Assembly: GCA_018242215.1 (NCBI GenBank)
Contig: JAFECG010000019.1
Coordinates: 248,001 to 312,000, forward strand
Reading direction: 5' to 3'
Origin: Pseudomonadota bacterium
GTDB taxonomy: Bacteria; Pseudomonadota; Alphaproteobacteria; Rhizobiales; Hyphomicrobiaceae
DNA: 64,000 nt
Every line of letters starts with the position of its first letter. The first letter of the stretch is position 1. Positions 19,543-27,651 of the stretch are shown here, piece by piece. The position numbers and the translations under genes were made by a program. The notes beneath the pieces are model-generated. The model was not told the origin of the DNA, ran no database searches, and saw nothing but the letters and a program-made list of their open reading frames with translations.

Positions 19543-20372
19543 AGCCTGTTGATCTGAGCCAGGACGTCTTCGTGCAGGCGCGGATTGCCAGTCGCGATGA
19601 TGTCACCGCCGTTCGATGCATCGCCGCCCGACCATGTGGTGACAACACCGCCGGCCCGCTCGATGATCGGAATCAGCGCGACAATGTCATAAGACTTCAA
19701 TCCCGCCTCGATGATGATATCGACGAAACCCGAAGCAAGTAGACAGTAGCCGTAACAGTCGCCGCCATAGCGGGTGAGGCGTGCTCTCGATTTCAATGTA
19801 GTCAGCGCTGCGCTCTGCTCGGCGGTCTCGAAGAGGTCGGGGTGCGTCGACGTCAGGACGGCATCTTCAATCCGGCTGCATTCGCGAGTCTTGATGCGGC
19901 CTGGGCGGCTGCCGCGAACACTTTGATAGGCGGCTTTGTCGCCAGACCAGAAACGTTCGCCGGTGAAAGGCTGGTCTACAAGGCCGAAGACCGGTTTTTC
20001 GTCCTCGAGGACACCGATCAAGGTTCCCCAAAGAGGAGAGCCGATGATGAAAGATCGCGTGCCGTCGATCGGATCGATGACCCATTTGTATCGGGACGTC
20101 CCAGGCTTCGTTCCGAATTCTTCGCCGACGACGCCGTGATCGGGAAATCTTGCAGCGAGCGCCTGCACGATCGCTTTCTCGGCGCCGCGATCGGCTTTCG
20201 TGACCGGATCGAATGCGCCACCGACGGCCTTGTTTTCCACAGGCATTGGCTTACGGAAATGTTTGAGGATAACGGGCCCCGAAATATCGGCCAGTTCCTG
20301 TGCCACGCGGACGATGGCCTGGAATTCCGCTGCGGGCATCCTTCCCGACACGCGCTCACCTTGTGATTTCAA
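19539..20372 (-). CDS. hisN: Inositol-monophosphatase-family phosphatase, HisN-type histidinol-phosphatase
   Basis: A 277-residue Mg-dependent phosphatase. Metal-ligand motifs are in order: GEEFG (first Glu), WVIDPIDGTRSFIIGSPLWG (Asp-Pro-Ile-Asp-Gly-Thr), and KSYDIVALIPIIERAGG with the last Asp. The YDIVALIPIIE form resembles bacterial HisN, which makes histidinol from histidinol phosphate, more than SuhB or CysQ. TTG 20372 is taken as start because TGAGG lies 7 bases before it; ATG 20339 has poor spacing. No other histidine genes are nearby, so a generic inositol-phosphatase role is possible. Twin sRNAs of the suhB type lie just upstream, as in other alphaproteobacteria. Confidence 0.85.
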   Translation of the reverse strand: MKSQGERVSGRMPAAEFQAIVRVAQELADISGPVILKHFRKPMPVENKAVGGAFDPVTKADRGAEKAIVQALAARFPDHGVVGEEFGTKPGTSRYKWVIDPIDGTRSFIIGSPLWGTLIGVLEDEKPVFGLVDQPFTGERFWSGDKAAYQSVRGSRPGRIKTRECSRIEDAVLTSTHPDLFETAEQSAALTTLKSRARLTRYGGDCYGYCLLASGFVDIIIEAGLKSYDIVALIPIIERAGGVVTTWSGGDASNGGDIIATGNPRLHEDVLAQINRL

Positions 20373-20539
20373 ATGTTTGCCTCAGGCCCCAATGAGGCTT
20401 CGCAGTTAAGGGCATATACCGCAATGTTGAACTAGATACATATTAGTAACGTAAGTTGTTGCGAAGCAGCTACATATCCTGGCGAATGTGCTAAGACTAT
20501 GCGCGTAGAGATTGCGGCAGTTGTCGAAGCGGCTCATCG

Positions 20540-20640
20540 TTGTGATGCGAGTGCGCTGACACGCTTCATCGCTCTCGCTGCCCAATTTGGGCGTTTCCTC
20601 CCTAGACTTGGGCCGTTCGGCTTTCGGACGGCCTTTCTTT
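20540..20640 (+). ncRNA. Small RNA copy 1, suhB/alpha-r8 (MmgR)-like
   Basis: A putative 5' stem (GCGAG 20547-20551 with CTCGC 20574-20578), an unpaired TTTCCTCCCT that is complementary to Shine-Dalgarno sequences, and a terminator (GGCCGTTCG...CGGACGGCC followed by TTTCTTT) occur in this order. The block 20587-20619 is identical over 33 bases to copy 2 at 20811-20843. The architecture and the place next to a suhB-family gene fit the alphaproteobacterial suhB/alpha-r8 sRNA family, known as Hfq-dependent regulators in rhizobia. The 5' end is estimated; its promoter is not clear. The family name is by recollection of consensus, not a covariance search. Confidence 0.65.
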
Positions 20641-20737
20641 GTTGAGGGTCTCTTGCGCGCCTGAGTTGCGGGGCAATGGGATTTTGGGCTCCCTCAGAGC
20701 CAAGCGTTTCCAGATATCAGACCTGCGTTAATCGCAT

Positions 20738-20766
20738 TTGTTCGTGATGCGCTGCACCTTTAATTT
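20738..20766 (+). promoter_or_regulatory. Promoter of sRNA copy 2
   Basis: TTGTTC (20738-20743) and TAATTT (20761-20766) are spaced by 17 bases, giving a sigma-70-type promoter. The expected start near 20772 coincides with the first base of the 5' hairpin of the sRNA. Confidence 0.6.
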
Positions 20767-20771
20767 TTGCA

Positions 20772-20866
20772 GTGCGATATGTGAGCTCTGCTCGCGCTTC
20801 GCAGCCCTCCTTGGGCGTTTCCTCCCTAGACTTGGGCCGTTCGTGGAATTCGGACGGCCCTTTTTC
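20772..20866 (+). ncRNA. Small RNA copy 2, suhB/alpha-r8 (MmgR)-like
   Basis: About 95 nt. A 5' hairpin (TGCGA 20773-20777 with TCGCA 20799-20803, enclosing GAGC/GCTC) is followed by the single-stranded TTTCCTCCCT motif and a strong terminator (GGGCCGTTCG/CGGACGGCCC plus TTTTT, 20834-20865). A 33-base core is identical to copy 1, while the 5' hairpin and the terminator loop differ. This suggests a tandem duplication with conserved targeting site and diverged flanks. Like copy 1 it reads away from hisN and toward the convergent amidohydrolase gene, whose stop is 53 bases further. Confidence 0.72.
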
Positions 20867-20918
20867 TATGGTGAATTGCGCGCGCTGGATCTGATTTGTC
20901 ATTCGCCTATCGCGACGC

Positions 20919-21818
20919 TTATTCGGCGGCCGCACGATAATCGAGCAACGCGGGCGCTTCCTGAAACAGGCTGCCGACGATCTCGATCAGAGCTTCGGCC
21001 AGACGTGAGTAGCCTGCGTTCTCCTCGAACGATAGTTCATTGATATAGAGGCCGCGATTGATTTCGAGTTGGATCGCATGCGTGCCCCGGGCTGGCCGCC
21101 CGTGATGCTCGGTGATGTAGCCGCCGGCATAAGGTCGGTTCAGCTGCACCTTGAAACCCCGGCGCTGGAATTCATCCCGCACGAGCAACGTCAGCCGCGG
21201 ATCCGCCGATGCTCCGAATCGATCGCCTACGACGATGTCGGGCCGTTGAGCCCCGCCCGGCGCCATGGCTGTCGATGGCATCGAATGGCAGTCAATGAGA
21301 ATGGCATAGCCGAATGTCTCACGTGTGACGGCTATCAGACGCGATAACTCGGTGTGAAACGGAAAATAGAGTTGTTCGATCCGCGCGAGAACACTCCCGA
21401 GGCTAAGCCGCGCGGGATAAATTTCCTCGCCGTCGGCAACAATCCGGGCGACCGTCCCCAACCCGCCGGCAACTCGAATCGATTGGGTATTGGCGTGGGC
21501 GGGCAGCGGCTCGCTGACGAGTTCGGGATCGAGTTCGTAGGGCTCTCGGTTCAAGTCGAGATAGGCCCGCGGAAAGCGGGCGCTGATCAGCGGCGCACCG
21601 AGGCTCGCGACCGGATTAAAGAGCTTGTCGACAAAGCAATCTTCGGAGCGGCGCAGCGTTTTCGGATCGAGGCGGGAAATCGCAAGGAATTCTGGTGGAT
21701 AAAGCCTTCCGGAATGGGGCGACGAGAAGATGAACGGGACGCTTTGAACGCGCGGCGCCAAGACGTCATAGGATGGAAAAAAGGCGCTCGGGACGGCGTG
21801 GGATCTATCTTCAGGCAT
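20919..21818 (-). CDS. N-formylglutamate amidohydrolase
   Basis: A 299-residue Zn-dependent amidohydrolase of the FGase family, which releases formate and glutamate from N-formylglutamate (last step of one histidine-degradation route). Diagnostic segments are FIFSSPHSGRLYPPEFL, SEDCFVDKLF, RFPRAYLDLNREPYELD, ILIDCHSMPS, YAGGYITEHHGRP and AIQLEINRGLYIN. The neighbour on the other side of a 280-bp divergent spacer is cpdR. This pairing recurs in alphaproteobacteria to my knowledge. No other hut genes are present here, so the in vivo substrate may differ. Confidence 0.9.
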   Translation of the reverse strand: MPEDRSHAVPSAFFPSYDVLAPRVQSVPFIFSSPHSGRLYPPEFLAISRLDPKTLRRSEDCFVDKLFNPVASLGAPLISARFPRAYLDLNREPYELDPELVSEPLPAHANTQSIRVAGGLGTVARIVADGEEIYPARLSLGSVLARIEQLYFPFHTELSRLIAVTRETFGYAILIDCHSMPSTAMAPGGAQRPDIVVGDRFGASADPRLTLLVRDEFQRRGFKVQLNRPYAGGYITEHHGRPARGTHAIQLEINRGLYINELSFEENAGYSRLAEALIEIVGSLFQEAPALLDYRAAAE

Positions 21819-22098
21819 TGTTCGATGGAGTCTCGTTCAGATCCCGGCAAAAACAGTCATCGTGGAATGCGTTACATTGCCAATGGCAGGGTGCGAAGTC
21901 CATGCAAGACTTAAGGTTGCTTCGGTTTGCCCATAGCTTGCGCGCAAAATTGACATCCTGCGTAGATAGTCATGCCGGCCCGATGCCAAACGTTCCTTTC
22001 CACAGTTTCATGCTCCGTTTACCAAAGTCGGGCCAAGTTTGCGTTAGACGAGATATCGGGTATTTCTCGTCCGGGGCTCTTCGCACATCAGAGTTGTC

Positions 22099-22485
22099 AT
22101 GACTGCCAAGCCATCTCGCCTGCCGATCCGTCGCATATTGCTTGCCGAGGATGACGATTCCATGCGCGGCTTTCTCGTCAAGGCGCTGGAAAAGGCTGAC
22201 TATGACGTCGTCGCGTTCGAAAACGGTGAGGATGCCTATGAACGGCTGAAGACGGAGCCGTTCACGCTTCTGCTGACCGATATCGTGATGCCCAAAATGG
22301 ACGGCATCGAGCTTGCGCGGCGCGCGAGCGAGATCGATCCCGACCTCAAGATCATGTTCATTACTGGGTTTGCGGCCGTTGTTCTCAATAGCGAAAATCA
22401 GCCGCCAAAGGACGCACGTGTTCTTTCCAAGCCTTTTCATCTCAAGGATTTGGTGAAAGAAGTCGACCGTCTCCTGGCTGCTTGA
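22099..22485 (+). CDS. cpdR: CpdR-type single-domain response regulator
   Basis: A 128-residue receiver-only protein. The acidic pocket is in ILLAEDDDSMRGFL, the phospho-acceptor is Asp61 in LLLTDIVMPKMDGIELARRA, the switch Thr is in MFITGFAAV and the Lys in VLSKPFHLKDL. The sequence follows Caulobacter CpdR closely. There the unphosphorylated form localises ClpXP to the cell pole for degradation of CtrA and PdeA, and the CckA-ChpT relay phosphorylates it. The protein has no output domain. It is immediately upstream of a tRNA gene. Confidence 0.94.
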   Translation: MTAKPSRLPIRRILLAEDDDSMRGFLVKALEKADYDVVAFENGEDAYERLKTEPFTLLLTDIVMPKMDGIELARRASEIDPDLKIMFITGFAAVVLNSENQPPKDARVLSKPFHLKDLVKEVDRLLAA

Positions 22486-22529
22486 GACGGCCTTTCGCCG
22501 TTATTCGGCGATTTGCGGCGATGCGGGGC

Positions 22530-22557
22530 TTGACCTCGGTATCGCTAACCCTCTAGA
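22530..22557 (+). promoter_or_regulatory. Promoter of tRNA-Val
   Basis: TTGACC (22530-22535) and TCTAGA (22552-22557) are separated by 16 bases, about 14 bases before the tRNA 5' end. This agrees with alphaproteobacterial housekeeping promoters. Confidence 0.65.
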
Positions 22558-22571
22558 AGCTCGCTTCTTCC

Positions 22572-22646
22572 GGGCACTTAGCTCAGCGGTAGAGCACTAC
22601 CTTGACATGGTAGGGGTCAGAGGTTCGATCCCTCTAGTGCCCACCA
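22572..22646 (+). tRNA. tRNA-Val (anticodon GAC)
   Basis: A 75-nt cloverleaf: acceptor GGGCACT/AGTGCCC, D-arm GCTC-AGCGGTA-GAGC, anticodon stem CTACC/GGTAG with loop TTGACAT giving anticodon GAC, variable loop GGTC, and T-arm AGAGG-TTCGATC-CCTCT. The 3' CCA is encoded (ACCA at 22643-22646). No integrase or attachment duplicate is visible next to it. Confidence 0.97.
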
Positions 22647-22665
22647 TCTTTTAACCGGTGTCGTT

Positions 22666-22791
22666 ATGAAAGTTAGAAATTCTTTGAAATCCCTGCGCTC
22701 GCGGCACCGCGACAATCGCGTCGTTCGCCGCAAGGGCCGGGTGTACGTCATCAACAAGACTCATCGCCGCTTCAAGGCCCGCCAGGGCTGA
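22666..22791 (+). CDS. rpmJ: 50S ribosomal protein L36 (zinc-free type)
   Basis: A 41-residue basic protein, [18 protein letters not shown] followed by [23 protein letters not shown]. It lacks the CxxC...C...H zinc ribbon of the classic L36, as is normal for the alphaproteobacterial form. ATG 22666 starts 20 bases after the tRNA, so the two may share a transcript. A terminator-like hairpin begins 62 bases after the stop and overlaps the start codon of the next gene. Confidence 0.95.
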   Translation: MKVRNSLKSLRSRHRDNRVVRRKGRVYVINKTHRRFKARQG

Positions 22792-22853
22792 GGCGCAAAC
22801 GTCCCGCGTGCGACGTTACGGCGAATTCAGAAGAGTCTTTTTGACCAAACAAA

Positions 22854-22884
22854 ATGCCTCGACTAGCTTCGAGGCATGATTTTT
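22854..22884 (+). terminator. Terminator-like hairpin overlapping the start codon of the next gene
   Basis: ATGCCTCGA (22854-22862) and TCGAGGCAT (22869-22877) form a perfect 9-bp stem with a 6-base loop, followed by GATTTTT. It is well placed as the rpmJ terminator. However, the ATG of the TPR gene (22876) is the end of the right arm, so the hairpin would also hide that start codon. Confidence 0.7.
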
Positions 22885-23592
22885 CCTGCGCGAGTCCTGA
22901 TCGTTCTTCTTGGCCTCTTGGCCGGTACGGCGTCCGCCGCGGCCGACGACGAGCTCTTGAAGACTCAGCCCTTCCCGGCCGAGCCCGCGCCGGCACCGCC
23001 GCCTGCCGCCAAGCAGGGGCCGCCGGTCGCACCGTCGCCCGGTGCGGTCGCCGAGCAAAAGGGCCCGCCGGGCATGATGGGTCTCCCCTGGCCGAAGACG
23101 CCGGAGGAAGTCTCCAAGACCCTCGACAATCTCTATGCGTATCTCGCGACCGAAGGCGACCATCGCCAGGCGGGAGAAATCGGCGCCGCCATCGAGCGGC
23201 TCTGGCGCATGGAGGGCGGCGATACCGTCAATCTGCTAATCGATCGCGGCGAGATTTTCTCATCACGAAACGAGAACGAGAAGGCGCTCCCGTTCCTTGA
23301 TGCGGCGGTGGAGCTTGCTCCGCAGTACGCGGACGCGTGGAGCCATCGGGCGTATGTCGAATACCGGATGAATAATTACACGGCGGCTCTCGGCGATTTG
23401 CGGCGCGCGCTGGCACTCGAGCCCAACCATTTTCGGGCGCTCGACGCGATGGGCAAAATTCTCGTTCTGATGGGCGAGAAGAAAGCGGCGCTCGAAGTCT
23501 ACAATCAGCTTCTCAAGGTGCACCCGAACATCGAAGGCGGGGAGACCGAGCGCGACAAGCTGAAAAAGGAAGTCGAGGGACAGGGGATCTAA
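22876..23592 (+). CDS. Secreted tetratricopeptide-repeat protein
   Basis: A 238-residue protein: signal peptide (MIFPARVLIVLLGLLAGTAS, cleavage near AAA-DD), a proline/alanine-rich linker to about residue 65, then TPR helices. Repeats are recognisable as EKALPFLDAAVELAPQYADA, NYTAALGDLRRALALEPNHF and EKKAALEVYNQLLKVHPNIE. It is probably a periplasmic scaffold; no enzymatic domain is seen. The start is odd. ATG 22876 is the only in-frame ATG that yields a complete signal peptide (a TAG precedes at 22864), but it lies in a terminator-like stem and the only GAGG is 1 base away. Translation may be structure-controlled or leaderless. Confidence 0.82.
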   Translation: MIFPARVLIVLLGLLAGTASAAADDELLKTQPFPAEPAPAPPPAAKQGPPVAPSPGAVAEQKGPPGMMGLPWPKTPEEVSKTLDNLYAYLATEGDHRQAGEIGAAIERLWRMEGGDTVNLLIDRGEIFSSRNENEKALPFLDAAVELAPQYADAWSHRAYVEYRMNNYTAALGDLRRALALEPNHFRALDAMGKILVLMGEKKAALEVYNQLLKVHPNIEGGETERDKLKKEVEGQGI

Positions 23593-23610
23593 GCGCACCC
23601 CCAGGGCGGA

Positions 23611-24360
23611 TTACGCCAGCAGCCAATGAAACGCACGCTTCAGTTCGTTGCGGCCATTCCTTTCGTACCAGCGGCCATGCGCAAGAATGATGCGCTCCGG
23701 ATCCCAGGAAATCATCGTCTCGACTGCTTTCCGAACCTGAGGCTTCTGCTTTGAGAACGTCGCGCGCAGATCGCGGGGCATGCCGCCGTGGGGATCGAGG
23801 CATCCGCCTATTCGCGCCAGCAGACCCATCCCGAATGAGATTTTTGCGGGCTCAAAATTTTCGATGAGGTCGGCGACGATAAGCGTTCGGCTGGCGCGGT
23901 GGAAGAAGTCCACCTCTGTCATGTAGCTACCGGGGACCAGAATCGTGGCGATATCGGCGTCCCATGGATATCCGCATTCGTGATCGAGCGGCAAAAACGC
24001 GAATTCGATGCGGCGTCCCGCCTGCTCTTTGACGCGTGGAGCAAGGTAGATATCGGCGTGAGGGAAGGCTGCCTTCCATTCCGGCAACCACCAGTAGTGA
24101 ATGCGATCTGGCGCGATGATCGACGTCGGTTGGCCGATCCGGCGGATTGCCGCTCTCAGTTCGGGCGTCAAACGCGTCGGCGAATGGATGAAGAGACCGC
24201 CGCTGCCGGTACGAACAATAGTCATGCGCGTCGGAAACGCCATCTTGAGGAGCGGAGGGCCGAAGCGGATTACGGGACCATCGACCAGCCAAATATTGTC
24301 CGTGACTGGCTTCAGCGTATTCAGCGGCGGGTAGGTCCGCCTGTCATCGTCGCTGTGCAT
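23611..24360 (-). CDS. DUF4336 domain-containing protein
   Basis: A 249-residue protein of the DUF4336 family, which I take to be a degenerate metallo-beta-lactamase-like fold. Typical parts are NIWLVDGPVIRFG near the N-terminus, MTIVRTGSGGLFIHSPTRLT, IIAPDRIHYWWLPEWKAAFP, FHRASRTLIVADLIENFE and the final RIILAHGRWYERNG. The HxHxD zinc motif of true metallo-beta-lactamases is absent. No biochemical function is established. ATG 24360 is preferred; a GTG at 24375 is in frame. It lies 35 bp downstream of pyk on the same strand. Confidence 0.8.
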   Translation of the reverse strand: MHSDDDRRTYPPLNTLKPVTDNIWLVDGPVIRFGPPLLKMAFPTRMTIVRTGSGGLFIHSPTRLTPELRAAIRRIGQPTSIIAPDRIHYWWLPEWKAAFPHADIYLAPRVKEQAGRRIEFAFLPLDHECGYPWDADIATILVPGSYMTEVDFFHRASRTLIVADLIENFEPAKISFGMGLLARIGGCLDPHGGMPRDLRATFSKQKPQVRKAVETMISWDPERIILAHGRWYERNGRNELKRAFHWLLA

Positions 24361-24395
24361 CGAAGCATAACGCACAAGGGCACGATGCGTTCGGC

Positions 24396-25841
24396 CTAGA
24401 CCTCTTCCGCGATCGGCGCGCCGGATTCATCGACGAAGGCGATGCGGATCATGTTCGTTGCGCCGGGTGAGCCGAGCGGAATACCGGCCGTGATCAGGAT
24501 ACCCTCGCGGGCCTTGACCAGTCCTTCCTCGAAGGCGATGCGGCAGGCCTTGCGCACCATGTGCGACAGGTTCTCGGGATCACCTGTCAGAATCGTGTGA
24601 ACGCCCCAGACCAGCGACAGGCGTCGGGCGGTCGCTTCGATCGGTGTCAATCCCATGACGGGGATACCCGGGCGCTCTCGCGTGACGCGGAGCACCGTCG
24701 AGCCCGTCGCGGTATAGCACACGATGGCGCCAAGCCTGACGGTATCGGCGATGGCGGAAGCGGCTGCTGCGATCGCATCGGCGCCGGTCGGCTGTGGTTC
24801 CGTCTGCGTCGCATAGAGCATCGGCTCGTAAACGGGATCGTGCTCAACCTGGATCGCGATCTTGTCCATCATCTGGATCGCTTCGACCGGGTATTGGCCG
24901 ACGGCGCTTTCGGCTGAAAGCATGATGGCGTCGGCGCCATCGAAGACGGCGGTTGCGACGTCCGAGACTTCGGCGCGCGTGGGCATCGGGGACGAGATCA
25001 TGCTTTCGAGCATCTGTGTTGCCACGATGACGGGCTTGCCGGCGGCTCGTGAAAGTCGCGTGATCCGCTTTTGAATGCCCGGAACCTTCTCGACCGGCAT
25101 TTCGACGCCGAGATCGCCGCGGGCCACCATAATGGCGTCTGAGGCGGCGATGACGTCCTCGAGTTCTGCGACCGCCGACGGCTTCTCGATCTTCGACAGG
25201 ATGGCGGCGCGATTGCCGATGAGCTTGCGGACGTCGTGGATATCCTCGGCGCGCTGCACGAACGACAGCGCCACCCAGTCGACGCCGAGCTTCAGCGCAT
25301 GCGCCAGATCCGCCTTGTCCTTTTCGGTGAGGGGACTGATCGGCAACAGCGTGTCGGGCATTGAGATGCCCTTGCGGCTCGCAAGCATGCCGCCAGTCGT
25401 GACCTCAGCCTTGATTTGCACCGGCGAGACCTCGACAACGCGCATCCGGAGCTTGCCGTCGTCAAGAACGAGCATGTGGCCCGGCTTGATCGAGTCGAAG
25501 ATCTGAGGATGAGGAAGATAAACGCGTTCTTCCGTTCCGAGCGTTTCGTCGCGATCGAATTTGAAGACAGCGCCGGTTGGCACGTTGATGCGTCCGGCGT
25601 CGAAATTTCCGATGCGGAATTTGGGGCCTTGCAAGTCAGCCAGAATGCCGATCGGGTGGCGATGGCGTGCGGCGCAGGCGCGCACTGCGTTATAAAGCGT
25701 CTTCGAGCCATCGTGCGTCGAGTGGCTCATGTTGATGCGGAATACATCCACACCCGCCATGAATAACCGCTCGATCATTTCAGGAGCTGCCGAGGCGGGT
25801 CCCAACGTCGCCACGATCTTGACCCGCCTGTTGCGTCTCAT
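24396..25841 (-). CDS. pyk: Pyruvate kinase
   Basis: A 481-residue enzyme converting phosphoenolpyruvate and ADP to pyruvate and ATP. The start MRRNRRVKIVATLGPAS is standard. Active-site residues appear in VFRINMSHSTHDG, the Lys motif AAILSKIEKPSAVAEL, the metal-binding MVARGDLGVEMPVEKV, and KPVIVATQMLESMI. The C-terminal allosteric domain ends MIRIAFVDESG. ATG 25841 overlaps the stop of the DUF1036 gene as ATGA, with AAGGAAAA upstream; the reading frame continues upstream but without conservation. In a serine-cycle methylotroph this step would be a control point between glycolysis and C1 assimilation, which is inference. Confidence 0.96.
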   Translation of the reverse strand: MRRNRRVKIVATLGPASAAPEMIERLFMAGVDVFRINMSHSTHDGSKTLYNAVRACAARHRHPIGILADLQGPKFRIGNFDAGRINVPTGAVFKFDRDETLGTEERVYLPHPQIFDSIKPGHMLVLDDGKLRMRVVEVSPVQIKAEVTTGGMLASRKGISMPDTLLPISPLTEKDKADLAHALKLGVDWVALSFVQRAEDIHDVRKLIGNRAAILSKIEKPSAVAELEDVIAASDAIMVARGDLGVEMPVEKVPGIQKRITRLSRAAGKPVIVATQMLESMISSPMPTRAEVSDVATAVFDGADAIMLSAESAVGQYPVEAIQMMDKIAIQVEHDPVYEPMLYATQTEPQPTGADAIAAAASAIADTVRLGAIVCYTATGSTVLRVTRERPGIPVMGLTPIEATARRLSLVWGVHTILTGDPENLSHMVRKACRIAFEEGLVKAREGILITAGIPLGSPGATNMIRIAFVDESGAPIAEEV

Positions 25842-26284
25842 TTCTCTGCTTTTCCTTGACCGGGATCGGTGAGGCGGATGGTCCATTCCTTCGCCTCGCC
25901 GGTGTCTACTTCAAAAAATCCCGTGCGCTTATATCCGCGTTTCGCGCAATCCTGAACCCCCCGGATTGCAAAGGATTTCTCCGCCGTGCACATGTCGTTC
26001 TTGCCGCCCCATTCGCCGCCGCGATCGTAATCGATGGCATGGACGTAAACGTAGCGGCTCGGTAATCCGCCTTTCAAAAGCGTTTCGCACGTCTGGGAGG
26101 CGATGTTCCACCAGCCTTCTGTCGCCCAGCCTGATTTGTCCTGATACCCGATCGCGACGCCGACACGGCTCGACGTTGCATTGCAGAGTTTCAGGTCTGC
26201 CTGTGCTGCCGTCGTGAAGAGGCATAGGCCCAGCCCAAACGCCATCTTGCGAGCGATTGCATGCGAAAAAAAGCGGGATGACAA
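25838..26284 (-). CDS. Secreted DUF1036 protein
   Basis: A 148-residue protein with an N-terminal signal peptide (ending CLFTTAAQA-DLKLCN) and a DUF1036 domain. Typical residues include CNATSSRVGVAIGY, W-containing GWATEGWWNI and the cysteine pairs in MCTAEKSFAIRGVQDC. DUF1036 proteins are small periplasmic proteins of unknown role. A TTG at 26284 is taken as start because GGAGG lies 7 bases upstream and it begins right before the signal peptide. Longer in-frame starts would overlap the glycerate kinase gene. It is translationally coupled to pyk by a 4-bp ATGA overlap, an arrangement I recall as recurrent in rhizobia. Confidence 0.82.
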   Translation of the reverse strand: MSSRFFSHAIARKMAFGLGLCLFTTAAQADLKLCNATSSRVGVAIGYQDKSGWATEGWWNIASQTCETLLKGGLPSRYVYVHAIDYDRGGEWGGKNDMCTAEKSFAIRGVQDCAKRGYKRTGFFEVDTGEAKEWTIRLTDPGQGKAEK

Positions 26285-26355
26285 GTCAGAGCCTCCAGGT
26301 CTCAATGTGGAGAGTTCTGGTTGCGCCCCAGACTTTCGCCAGCGCCATTCGCATT

Positions 26356-27651
26356 TCATGGATCGACGAGAATGACCCGGAAATCGTTGACGTTGGTTTG
26401 AGTTGGGCCGCACAGAATGAGGTCGCCTAGGGGGCGGAAAAAACCCGTAGAGTCGTTGTTCTCCAGGAACTTGGCGGCATTGAGGTTTGCTGCAGCGGCG
26501 CGCTGGAGTGTGTCGGGGAAGACCATTGCGCCAGCAGGATCACCGGCGTGGCCCCCGCCGCCGTCGATCCCGTCAGTATCGCCGGCAAGTCCCGAAATTC
26601 CGGGCATCCCGTTGAGCGCGATGGCAAGCCCAAGCGCATACTCCTGGTTCGGACCTCCTGAGCCGTTTCCGCGCACGGTGACCGTCAACTCGCCGCCTGA
26701 CATGATCGCGACTTTTTCGCCCTTATGTTTCGCTTCGAGCGCCATTTCCGCGTGGGTTCTCGCGACGTCGCGCGCTTCGCCTTCGAGATCGTCGCCGAGC
26801 GTGATGACGTGGTAGCCATGCAGGCGTGCGATGCTCGCCGCCGCTTCGATCGAGGCTCTTGGTGCGGCGACGATCTCGTAGCGGGAGTTCGAGAGCTTTG
26901 GATCGCCGGCTTTCAGCGTTTCATGACGAGGATCGGAGAGCGCATCGGCAATTTCAGCTGACGGCGTGATCTTCCACTTCGCAAGCACGTCGCGAGCGTC
27001 AGCAAGCGTCGAATGATCCGCAACCGTCGGACCAGAGCCGATCTCGTCGGGATTGTCGCCCGGCACGTCTGAAATCGCGAGTGTCAGCAGACGCGCGGGA
27101 TACACGGCGGCGGCGAGCTTGCCCCCTTTGATCTCGGACAGATGCTTCCGGACGCAATTCATCTCGGAAATAGGTGCGCCGGACTTCAGCAGTTGCCTGG
27201 TCAGGGTCTGCTTCGCTTCGAAGCTGACGCCGGGAGCGGGGGCGGCCCAGATTGCCGATGCGCCGCCTGACAGCAGGCAGAGCACGAGGTCGTTGGGACC
27301 AGCGCTTTTGGCCAGCGCTATGGCGCGGGCTGCGCCGACGACGGAGTTGGCGTCGGGCACAGGGTGGCCAGCTTCCATGATCTCGATGACTTTGGTCGGC
27401 AGCGCAAATCCATGCCGCGTGGAGATGAGGCCCGATATCCGGTCCGCCTGGCCGGTCGCGATATAGTGTTCCTCGGCGGCGACAGCCATCGCCGCAGAGC
27501 CCTTTCCGGCGCCGATAATAATGATCCGTCCATTTTCGGGCACGGGCGGAAGGTGGGTCGGCAGGCACACCGAGGGGTGGGCGGTCTGATACGCGGCTTC
27601 GAACAGCGTGCTCAAAGTCTCGCGAACGCCGCCGTTCGTCCCGTCTTTCAT
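26356..27651 (-). CDS. gckA: Glycerate 2-kinase (MOFRL/GckA-TtuD family)
   Basis: A 431-residue glycerate kinase of the MOFRL family, making 2-phosphoglycerate from glycerate. Motifs: IIIIGAGKGSAAMAVAAEEH, the catalytic loop LLSGGASAIWAAPAPG, ISDVPGDNPDEIGSGPTV, and the C-terminal MOFRL domain with GGELTVTVRGNGSGGPNQEY and GDTDGIDGGGGHAGD. In Hyphomicrobium and Methylobacterium this enzyme works in the serine cycle for formaldehyde assimilation; elsewhere it serves glyoxylate or tartrate use. No other serine-cycle gene is adjacent. Older annotations call the family hydroxypyruvate reductase. Confidence 0.9.
   Translation of the reverse strand: MKDGTNGGVRETLSTLFEAAYQTAHPSVCLPTHLPPVPENGRIIIIGAGKGSAAMAVAAEEHYIATGQADRISGLISTRHGFALPTKVIEIMEAGHPVPDANSVVGAARAIALAKSAGPNDLVLCLLSGGASAIWAAPAPGVSFEAKQTLTRQLLKSGAPISEMNCVRKHLSEIKGGKLAAAVYPARLLTLAISDVPGDNPDEIGSGPTVADHSTLADARDVLAKWKITPSAEIADALSDPRHETLKAGDPKLSNSRYEIVAAPRASIEAAASIARLHGYHVITLGDDLEGEARDVARTHAEMALEAKHKGEKVAIMSGGELTVTVRGNGSGGPNQEYALGLAIALNGMPGISGLAGDTDGIDGGGGHAGDPAGAMVFPDTLQRAAAANLNAAKFLENNDSTGFFRPLGDLILCGPTQTNVNDFRVILVDP

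Noticed and set aside
22572-22646. tRNA-Val as an integration site of a mobile element
   Set aside because: No integrase, no duplicated tRNA 3' end and only housekeeping genes follow.
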